Source: Roseiarcus sp963770035
GTDB taxonomy: Bacteria > Pseudomonadota > Alphaproteobacteria > Rhizobiales > Beijerinckiaceae
Length of the DNA stretch: 64,000 nucleotides
Direction: 5' to 3'
Assembly (NCBI GenBank): GCA_963770035.1
Contig: CAVYON010000031.1
Span: forward strand, 62,001-126,000
Positions 55,755-64,000 of the stretch are shown piece after piece. The notes under the pieces were generated by a model. That model made no database searches and was not told the DNA's origin. It saw nothing but the letters and a program-made list of their open reading frames with translations. Positions within the stretch are counted from its first letter, which is position 1; every line of letters starts with the position of its first letter. Both the position numbers and the translations under genes were made by a program.

Positions 55755-56531
55755 TCAGCGCTTCGGCGCGACCAGGGCGAACAGCGCGCCCTGGGGGTCG
55801 AGCGCCTGGACGATCCATTGGCCGCCCGGCACCTCCATTGGCCCGTTGGCGATCTGGCCGCCCTTGGCCTTGATCCGCTCGACCGCCGGGTCGAGCGTGT
55901 CGACGTTGACGTAGTAGAGCCAGAACGACGCCGGCGTCTGGGGCGCGCGGGTCATGATCCCGCCCTCTTCGCCGGACCCGGTCTTGAACATCCGGTAGAG
56001 GCCCATCGGCCCCATGTCGAACTCGCTGGTCTTCGACCAGCCGAAGAAGCGGCAGTAAAAGTCGAGCGCCTTGGCGCCGTCGTCGCAGTGCAACTCGTGC
56101 CAGCCGACCGTGCCCGAAGTTCCCGGCGCAGGCGGCGGAGGGGGATTGCCGCCCGCGTCGCGAAACAGCATGAAGGTCCCGCCGTAGGGATCGGCGACCA
56201 CGGCGAAGCGGCCGATTCCCGGAATGTCAGAAGGGGCCTTGAAAACTTTACCGCCCGCTTCCATCAGCTTTGGCAGCGCGAGATCGACGTTCTCGACCCA
56301 GATATAGCCGAGCCACGACGGGCGCGCGCCCATCGCCTTGGCGTCGGCGGGAATGGTCATCATGCCGCCGATCATGTGCGAGCCGGCCGAGACGATCTGA
56401 TAGGGGAAGTCGGCCATCCCGCCGTCCTGTGCCGTCCAGCCGACGACGTGGGTGTAGAAATCGACCGCCGCCGGCAGGTCGTTCCCCATGTACTCGTACC
56501 AGACGAATTTCCCGATCGGCGCTGCGCTCAT
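55755..56531 (-). CDS. two-module VOC family protein (paralogue)
   Basis: 258 aa with two VOC modules: GKFVWYEYMGNDLPAAVDFY, GRFAVVADPYGGTFMLFRD, a Pro-rich linker (NPPPPPAPG), then TVGWHELHCDDGAKALDFYC and QALDPQGALFALVAPKR. It is similar along its length to the product of 53666-54439, including the C-terminal LVAPKR. It is 136 bp upstream of the TetR operator on the same strand and probably has its own promoter. Confidence 0.9.
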   Translation of the reverse strand: MSAAPIGKFVWYEYMGNDLPAAVDFYTHVVGWTAQDGGMADFPYQIVSAGSHMIGGMMTIPADAKAMGARPSWLGYIWVENVDLALPKLMEAGGKVFKAPSDIPGIGRFAVVADPYGGTFMLFRDAGGNPPPPPAPGTSGTVGWHELHCDDGAKALDFYCRFFGWSKTSEFDMGPMGLYRMFKTGSGEEGGIMTRAPQTPASFWLYYVNVDTLDPAVERIKAKGGQIANGPMEVPGGQWIVQALDPQGALFALVAPKR

Positions 56532-56632
56532 GGACCGCTCCTCCTGAAGGTCGAAGCGACAGCTTACTGCGTCGCTGCGATAACAATAAGACGGCGAGAT
56601 CGCTTACGGGTCGCCAACCGAGACCGAGCGGA

Positions 56633-56866
56633 TTATCCGCGTTGCGCGCGCACGTAGGCCCGCTCGCCGCTACGGGCGCAGAACCAGACCTCGACGAGTT
56701 CGCCCGACTTCGGGTCGACGAACCGTTCGCCGGTGAACGTCCAGTCCCTTCCCGGCGGCGCGTCGAGAGGCCGCCGCTTGTAGCCGCCCGAGCGAAACAG
56801 AAGCCAAATCGCGACCAGCGCGGCGGGGACGGCGATCCACAGGACGAACACGAGCGCTCCGGTCAC
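56633..56866 (-). CDS. small single-span membrane protein
   Basis: 77 aa from GTG 56864-56866. One N-terminal membrane helix (LVFVLWIAVPAALVAIWLLF) followed by a soluble tail: GRDWTFTGERFVDPKSGELV and VWFCARSGERAYVRAQ. The family is not known to me. Its start overlaps the stop of the ybjQ-like gene (GTGA), so the two are translationally coupled and probably function together at the inner membrane. Confidence 0.75.
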   Translation of the reverse strand: MTGALVFVLWIAVPAALVAIWLLFRSGGYKRRPLDAPPGRDWTFTGERFVDPKSGELVEVWFCARSGERAYVRAQRG

Positions 56867-57186
56867 GGCGCGCGTTCGATCACGGCGGCCGTGCCGTAGG
56901 CGACGATCTCGCTCATCGTATTGCCGATCTCTGCGCTGTCGTAGCGCATCATCAGGACGGCGTTCGCCCCCATGGCGGTCGCGTTCTGCACCAGCCGGTC
57001 GAGGGCGTGGCGGCGCGCCTCCTCGAGAAGCTGGGTGTATTCAGGAATCTCGCCGCCGACGATCGTGCGCAACCCGGCCAGCACATTGCCGCCGAGGCCG
57101 CGGCTGCGGACCACGACGCCGAAGCACTGGCCGAGCGTCTGGACGGTGCGATGGCCGGCGATGTTTTCCGTGGTGGCGATGATCAT
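56863..57186 (-). CDS. YbjQ/UPF0145 family protein
   Basis: 107 aa, the family length. MIIATTENIAGHRTVQTLGQ at the start, then GVVVRSRGLGGNVLAGLRTI, ARRHALDRLVQNATAMGANA and EIVAYGTAAVIE. YbjQ proteins form pentameric beta-barrel-like rings and have been called heavy-metal-binding domains, without a proven role. First of two overlapping genes. Confidence 0.93.
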   Translation of the reverse strand: MIIATTENIAGHRTVQTLGQCFGVVVRSRGLGGNVLAGLRTIVGGEIPEYTQLLEEARRHALDRLVQNATAMGANAVLMMRYDSAEIGNTMSEIVAYGTAAVIERAP

Positions 57187-57299
57187 GGGCTGCTTTCCTG
57201 CTTCCTGCGCCTCGGCGCGCGGCGTCTCTCCTCACTTGCGGCCTCCGACAGGCGTTGACAAGCTCAGTGCACAAGAGTTGTCAGCCGATCCAGCGCCTT

Positions 57300-58004
57300 C
57301 TATTTCCCAGCGCCCGACTTCGCCTTGCCGTCGACCGGTTTGGCCTGTGGCGGATGCCCGCAGATCGTCAGGACCGCGTCTTCGACAACCAACTCCATCG
57401 CCGCTCGCGGAGTACGGGCGCGCGCGCGGATGGAGAGCGTGTGGAGGGTCGCAGTAGCCATGCGAGCGAGGCGGCGCGCGTCCGCATCCGGCTGCAGTTC
57501 TCCCTGCTCGCGCGCGCCTGCGAACAGCCGTTCGAAGGCGCGGTCGCTGTTGTCGATCGCCTCGCCGACCATCGACCGGATCTCCGGATCGGCGATCGCG
57601 TCGGAAGACGCGCTGAGCACAGTGAAGCATCCGCGCGGCCCCTCGTCGCCGCTGAGATAGAGATCGAGCGCGGCGAGCAAAATGCGCCGAAGCTTTCCGG
57701 CGAGCGGCGCCCCCTCGGCAAAAAGCGGGGCAAATGTCTCACGCACATGCTCGCGATAGCGACGATAAGCCTGGATGTAGAGCGCGCGCTTGTCTCCGAA
57801 GGCGCCATAGAGGCTCGGCCGATTGAGGCCGGTCGCTGCGCTGAGTTCGTCGAGCGAGGTCGCAGCGAAGCCCTCCTTCCAGAAGACGTCCATCGCCTGG
57901 GCAAGAACCGCATCGGGCTCGAAGGCGCGCGGACGGCCCCGCCGGCGCTGCGGGCTCTCGGGCTGCGGCGGCAGCGCCTGCGGGGGCGATGATTTTTGTA
58001 CCAT
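57300..58004 (-). CDS. TetR family regulator, divergent from GST
   Basis: 234 aa. A Pro-rich N-terminus, then RGRPRAFEPDAVLAQAMDVF and the HTH GFAATSLDELSAATGLNRPS followed by LYGAFGDKRALYIQAYRRY. This is the TetR_C_6/YcdC-like type with RPR-type arm, which often controls a neighbouring detoxification gene. Only 66 bp separates it from the divergent GST gene, whose promoter (TTGACA at 58019-58024) lies in the gap. Confidence 0.92.
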   Translation of the reverse strand: MVQKSSPPQALPPQPESPQRRRGRPRAFEPDAVLAQAMDVFWKEGFAATSLDELSAATGLNRPSLYGAFGDKRALYIQAYRRYREHVRETFAPLFAEGAPLAGKLRRILLAALDLYLSGDEGPRGCFTVLSASSDAIADPEIRSMVGEAIDNSDRAFERLFAGAREQGELQPDADARRLARMATATLHTLSIRARARTPRAAMELVVEDAVLTICGHPPQAKPVDGKAKSGAGK

Positions 58005-58070
58005 CTCGAATAAAAACCTTGACAGCAGCTATTCTATGCGAAAGAGTACAAAATAGCAAAGGAGGATCCC

Positions 58071-58718
58071 ATGGAGCTGTTCTTTTCCCCGCTTGCCTGC
58101 TCGATGTCGGGGCAAATCGCGCTCGCCGAGGCCGGCGCCGAGGTTACTCTGATCGAGGTGGATCCGCTGACGAAGCGCTTGCTTGCGAGCGGCGAAGACT
58201 ATCGCGCCGTCAACCCGCTCGGCTACGTGCCGGCGCTGAGGCTCGACGACGGAACCGTGCTGACCGAGAACGCCGCCATCCTGAACTATATCGCCGATGC
58301 GTACTCTTCGGCGGCTCTCGCCCCGCCCGAGTCCGACCGCCTGGGGCGGGCGAAGCTTCGCCAATGGCTGAGCTTTATAGGCGCCGAGCTGCACAAGGGC
58401 TTGATGATTCCACTGCTCGGCCGCGACACGCCGCCCGAGGTCAAAGCCTGGGCTCTCGCCAAATACGGCTCACGCCTCACCTATCTCGACCAACGGCTCG
58501 CCGGTCGGGAGTTTCTTCTCGACCGCTTCAGTGTCGCGGACGCCTATCTCGCGACCGTGCTGAACTGGACCCAGGCGACGCCGGAAATCGACCTCGCGTC
58601 GTATCCGAACGTGAAAGCCTATCTCGAGCGGATGCGGGCGCGCCCCAGCGTCGCCGCCGCGCTGGCGGAAGAGGTTCCCCTGTTCCGGGCGGAGATGGCG
58701 AGGCGAAAGGCGGCGTAG
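58071..58718 (+). CDS. glutathione S-transferase (beta-like)
   Basis: 215 aa; strong AAAGGAGGATCCC ribosome site before ATG 58071. Glutathione-site features: FSPLACSMSGQIALAEAG with the N-terminal Cys/Ser region of bacterial beta-class GSTs, NPLGYVPALRLDDGTVLTEN with cis-Pro, ENAAILNYIADAY, and FSVADAYLATVLNW in the helical domain. It detoxifies electrophiles and is likely repressed by the divergent TetR. Confidence 0.93.
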   Translation: MELFFSPLACSMSGQIALAEAGAEVTLIEVDPLTKRLLASGEDYRAVNPLGYVPALRLDDGTVLTENAAILNYIADAYSSAALAPPESDRLGRAKLRQWLSFIGAELHKGLMIPLLGRDTPPEVKAWALAKYGSRLTYLDQRLAGREFLLDRFSVADAYLATVLNWTQATPEIDLASYPNVKAYLERMRARPSVAAALAEEVPLFRAEMARRKAA

Positions 58719-58840
58719 AAGGCGGACAACGTTTTTCGCGAGGGCGGTCCTTCGACGAGATTGACCGCGCCGCGACACCCGGTCACGATCCTTGGCGCTT
58801 TGGCGAGCGGGCTCGCCGGGCAAAGTCGGTTGGCGAGGGC

Positions 58841-59032
58841 ATGTCGGGATCGGGCGAATTCACGACCTGGGTCGCATTGGCCACCGCCGCCATCGTGGCG
58901 GGACTCTGCTGGCTTTTCTCGTCTTCGCCGTGGATCCTGATCCCGGCGGCGCTCGCAGGCGCCGGGCTCGGCTATTGGGGCGAACGCGCCGGCCGGCGCT
59001 GGCTCGGCCGGCGTTTCTCGGACGGACCCTGA
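58841..59032 (+). CDS. 63-aa small membrane protein
   Basis: ATG 58841 with GGCGAGGG upstream. MSGSGEFTTWVALATAAIVA leads into one or two hydrophobic helices (GLCWLFSSSPWILIPAALAG, AGAGLGYWGERAG) and a basic tail (RRWLGRRFSDG). Inner-membrane location expected; the family is not recognised. It lies between GST and convergent uvrA. The codon pattern looks real, but a start further upstream cannot be excluded. Confidence 0.55.
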   Translation: MSGSGEFTTWVALATAAIVAGLCWLFSSSPWILIPAALAGAGLGYWGERAGRRWLGRRFSDGP

Positions 59033-59126
59033 AGGACGCCTTCATCAGACGGAGCGGATCGCACCCACCGAACAGACCGGCCGGGCGGCAAGAAAATCCG
59101 CTGCCGGGCAGGCAAACCCAGTTCTC

Positions 59127-62123
<2,997 letters not shown>

Positions 62124-62150
62124 GCTTGCGCGCGCTCCAGGCCGATGCTA

Positions 62151-62165
62151 GAACAAAAAAGGAAC
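62151..62165 (-). promoter_or_regulatory. LexA (SOS) box upstream of uvrA
   Basis: GAAC-AAAAAAG-GAAC matches exactly the alphaproteobacterial LexA direct repeat GAAC-N7-GAAC (GTTC-N7-GTTC on the uvrA strand). It is 28 bp upstream of the uvrA start, where uvrA SOS boxes normally sit. The divergent ssb gene may share this control. Confidence 0.85.
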
Positions 62166-62303
62166 GCAAGGCAAGGCGCCCCGCCCCGCGAAGCCGCTAA
62201 TGTAGGCGCAGAGGGGCGTGTTCCCAAGCGGCGGGCGCGCCGTTTGTGGACAAGTGGCGCGGCGGCGCGTTTCCGCGCGTCGCTGCCGGCGCTTTGGGTT
62301 ATT

Positions 62304-62413
62304 TGTAGGGCGCAGTCGCTGACCGCGCCTGGCGGGGTCAACGACCCCGCCCTACAGGGGCGGTAGCCGCGGTCGCTGACCGCGCCGGGCGGGGTCGGCG
62401 ACCCCGCCCTACA
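62304..62413. repeat. two tandem imperfect palindromes, TGTAGGGCG family
   Basis: Unit 1 (62304-62356) runs from TGTAGGGCGCAGTCGCTGAC to ACGACCCCGCCCTACA. Unit 2 (62363-62413) runs from GTAGCCGCGGTCGCTGAC to the same CGACCCCGCCCTACA end. Both are diverged copies of the perfect repeat at 4854-4907. Confidence 0.85.
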
Positions 62414-62436
62414 GAGACAAGCGTTAAGGAGGTCCC

Positions 62437-62943
62437 ATGGCGGGCAGCGTCAACAAAGTGATCCTGATCGGCAATCTCGGCGCCGACCCGGAGGTGCGTC
62501 GGCTCAATTCGGGCGACCAGGTGGTGAACATGCGCGTCGCCACGACCGAGACCTGGCGCGACAAGACCAGCGGCGAGCGCAAGGAGCGCACCGAGTGGCA
62601 TAATGTCGTGATCTTCAACGAGAATCTCGGCAAGATCGCGGAGCAATACTGCAAGAAGGGGAGCAAGGTTTACCTCGAGGGCCAGTTGCAGACCCGCAAG
62701 TGGCAGGACCAGAGCGGCGCCGACAAATACACGACCGAGGTCGTGCTACAGCGGTTCCGCGGCGAACTGACGCTGCTCGATTCGCGCGGCGGCGGCGGAG
62801 AGCGCGACAGCTTCCCCGACGAGGCGGGCGGGCGCCAAAGCTTTGGTCGCCCTTCCAGCGGCGGCGGCGATCGTCGACCGGCGCTCCCCTCCGGAGGCGC
62901 AGGCGGCGGCGCCGGCCCGATCGACGACGACATCCCATTTTAG
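62437..62943 (+). CDS. ssb: single-stranded DNA-binding protein
   Basis: 168 aa; GGAGG precedes ATG 62437. N-terminal OB fold: SVNKVILIGNLGADPEVRRL, TETWRDKTSGERKERTEWHN, GSKVYLEGQLQTRKWQDQSG. A Gly/Ser/Arg-rich linker (RGGGGERDSF, GRPSSGGGDRRP) leads to the acidic tip DDDIPF that recruits repair proteins. It coats ssDNA in replication and repair. Divergent from uvrA, a classical arrangement. Confidence 0.97.
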   Translation: MAGSVNKVILIGNLGADPEVRRLNSGDQVVNMRVATTETWRDKTSGERKERTEWHNVVIFNENLGKIAEQYCKKGSKVYLEGQLQTRKWQDQSGADKYTTEVVLQRFRGELTLLDSRGGGGERDSFPDEAGGRQSFGRPSSGGGDRRPALPSGGAGGGAGPIDDDIPF

Positions 62944-62998
62944 GGCTACGGCATTCACACATCTCCAATCGCCGCGCGGACCCCTTCCCCGGCTTGCC

Positions 62999-63241
62999 CT
63001 ACGGGATGCACACATCTCTCGCGGCTCGCTGCCGGCGTGCCCGACCCGCGGAGGGCGGCTTCCTCACCCCTTGTGGGGGAGGATTGAGGAGGGGGGTCGC
63101 GCCGAACTTCGAAAACTTGGCGCCATTTCCCCCGAATGAGAGGTCGGCGCGACCCCCCACCCTGTCCCGCCCCGAGGGGGGCGGGGACGCTAGCCGCCAT
63201 TGAGCGGCGCACGCCTGCTAAAAGATGTGTGCATCCCGTAG
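62999..63241. repeat. 243-bp element bounded by a perfect 19-bp inverted repeat
   Basis: CTACGGGATGCACACATCT (62999-63017) is exactly inverted at 63223-63241. A third, diverged copy (CTACGGCATTCACACATCT) lies just upstream at 62946-62964. The interior has a CTCACCCC-TTGTGGGGGAGG palindrome and GGGGTCGCGCCG...CGGCGCGACCCC inverted blocks, no ORF of note. A non-coding repeat or MITE-like unit is likely. Confidence 0.7.
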
Positions 63242-63654
63242 CAGCTTGCTGGGGAAGGTGGCGTCATAGGGCGGCGAAAGACGCCCGTCTTTCGACGGGC
63301 TATGGCGCCGGATGGGGTGTGGCCCACCGCTTCGGCGCAAGCCGGATTGCGCGACCGTCACGGCGAGTCTTCGTGACGATACCTGCTTTCCGCACCCATC
63401 CGGCCTTCGGCCACCTTCCCCGCTGCGCGGAGAAGGGGAAACCTGTCATCGCGATGAACCCCATGAAAAGCATCGCGAACTCGACTTGCGCAAATACCGT
63501 AGATTCTAACCGCGGTCGGCGACCCTCGTTATCCGTGGCGGGCGCCGCATGAGGCGAGCGTGATTGACCTTGCGCCGCGCTTGGCCTTGATCGGCGCCAG
63601 CGCGCTCCCATCGCCCGCATGGGAATGGGCCCGCCGCCTCCTCCCGAGGTCTTC
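63242..63654. other. repeat-rich intergenic DNA
   Basis: Includes the AAAGACGCCCGTCTTTCGAC hairpin (63268-63290) and a CATCCGGCCTTCGGCCACCT plus CCGCTGCGCGGAGAAGGGG unit (63397-63440), related to the repeats at 24.3 kb and 3.7 kb. No gene seen. Confidence 0.6.
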
Positions 63655-63781
63655 ATGCCTGTTCCTTCCGACATTCCGTTGACCACCCTCGACGGCAAGG
63701 CCGAAACGCTCGGCGCTTTCGACGGCAAGGCGCTGTCGATCGTCAATGTCGCCAGCAAATGCGCCTTCACCCCGCAGTACG
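63655..63781 (+). pseudogene. glutathione peroxidase fragment cut by a REP pair
   Basis: ATG 63655 opens MPVPSDIPLTTLDGKAETLG, then SIVNVASKCAFTPQYEA, the N-terminal third of a glutathione peroxidase including the peroxidatic Cys in the NVASKC motif. The homology stops at about residue 42, where a TCATTCCCGCG-type palindrome begins. The Gln and Trp parts of the active site and the rest of the roughly 160-residue enzyme are absent. The frame runs into repeat-derived sequence and ends at 63933. Confidence 0.8.
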
Positions 63782-63807
63782 AGGCGCGCATGTCATGCCC
63801 CATCCGT

Positions 63808-63892
63808 TTGTCATTCCCGCGCACGCGGGAATCCAGTGTCCAGCCGCCACCCATCCGCGGCCAGGTCTGGATTCCCGCTTTCGCGGGAATGA
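63808..63892. repeat. paired REP element (REPIN-like) inside gpx
   Basis: TCATTCCCGCGCACGCGGGA at 63810 and CCCGCTTTCGCGGGAATGAC near 63873-63892 are two hairpins in opposite orientation, with CCAG and CTGG flanks, about 85 bp overall. This TCATTCCCGC family is found scattered in many proteobacteria and is typically mobilised by RAYT proteins. Confidence 0.8.
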
Positions 63893-63929
63893 CACGTCCA
63901 ATTGCCCAGCGAGAGGGAGCAAAAACGCT

Positions 63930-64000
63930 ATGAAGCCTCCTGAGGTGGTTCGCACCGTGCTGGTCGACGGCAAGCTCTACCTGCGCAATGCCGACGAAAC
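63930..64000 (+). CDS. start of an unidentified gene (cut by window end)
   Basis: ATG 63930 follows AGCGAGAGGGAGCAAAAACGC, a good ribosome-binding context. The visible part reads MKPPEVVRTVLVDGKLYLRN and then ADE. Too short to identify. It lies immediately downstream of the gpx fragment and REP pair. Confidence 0.5.
   Translation, partial: MKPPEVVRTVLVDGKLYLRNADE

Larger units (their letters stand above)
62124..62436. other. divergent uvrA/ssb promoter region with SOS box and two REP units
   Basis: Contains the LexA box (62151-62165) on the uvrA side and two tandem TGTAGGGCG-family palindromes (62304-62413) on the ssb side, the latter ending 24 bp before the ssb start. Confidence 0.8.

Noticed and set aside
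49229..58035. Similar GAATAAAA...GCTATTCT words upstream of ndk (49229-49247) and between tetR and GST (58008-58035)
   Set aside because: Spacing differs (3 versus 12 bp) and the flanks do not align, so a shared operator is not supported.

Overview
The window is GC-rich, densely coding bacterial chromosome. It most likely comes from an alphaproteobacterium of the Hyphomicrobiales (Rhizobiales). The support is two-subunit glycyl-tRNA synthetase (glyQ/glyS), a direct-repeat LexA box of the alphaproteobacterial type (GAAC-N7-GAAC) upstream of uvrA, phasin and SCPx-type lipid enzymes, and the style of the dispersed REP-like palindromes. A placement near Beijerinckiaceae/Methylocystaceae is a guess from protein flavour only.

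Layout. 1-5.7 kb: a secreted peptide (partial), an acylphosphatase-like protein, glyS, glyQ and rph. 5.8-6.95 kb: an epimerase-like gene flanked by a degenerate second copy of the rph 3' end. 7.0-15.9 kb: a divergent fatty-acid or branched-acid beta-oxidation regulon (two acyl-CoA ligases, enoyl-CoA hydratase, IVD-type acyl-CoA dehydrogenase and TetR on the minus strand; SCPx-type thiolase, paired MaoC hydratases and an SDR on the plus strand) around a TetR-type palindrome. 16.1-18.9 kb: an MFS exporter with a possible leader peptide, and an aldo/keto reductase. 18.9-24.9 kb: a repeat-rich accessory stretch with RAYT transposase remnants, a HAF-repeat PEP-CTERM protein, an unknown frameshifted gene, an L,D-transpeptidase with an altered active site, and a gene whose 3' half is built from REP-like repeats. 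24.9-33.7 kb: a lipid/alcohol cluster (GMC oxidoreductase, FadD, two-domain fatty acyl-CoA reductase) facing phasin, patatin, TetR and TPR genes. 34.8-38.7 kb: EamA exporter, NUDIX remnant, Pit phosphate transporter with its DUF47 partner, and PhoU. 39-43.6 kb: TetR plus a PaoABC-type molybdenum aldehyde oxidase, followed by a small AT-rich MITE-like element. 44-50.5 kb: tRNA-Ser, pyrG, hydrolases, WYL regulator, ndk and a lone ParA-like ATPase. 50.6-58.7 kb: a minus-strand run of AKR, YCII, DUF899, GST, VOC and TetR genes, then YbjQ and a TetR/GST divergent pair. 58.8-64 kb: uvrA/ssb with an SOS box, then repeat-rich DNA and a glutathione peroxidase gene cut short by a REP pair.

Reading caveat. 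At least 13 otherwise well-conserved genes, including ndk, are broken by single-base frameshifts (15 events). Fourteen of the 15 move the frame as a +1 insertion would. This bias suggests uncorrected insertion errors in the source assembly rather than mass gene decay, so these genes are annotated as whole coding regions with the shift noted. True remnants (RAYT, second rph end, gpx fragment, receiver fragment and probably the NUDIX gene) are called pseudogenes.

Functionally the window is dominated by acyl-CoA chemistry: activation, beta-oxidation, reduction to fatty alcohols, alcohol oxidation and storage-granule proteins. Small-molecule detoxification (GST, VOC, AKR, aldehyde oxidase) and phosphate uptake make up most of the rest. 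TetR regulators sit next to five of these modules, three of them with a clear palindromic operator.
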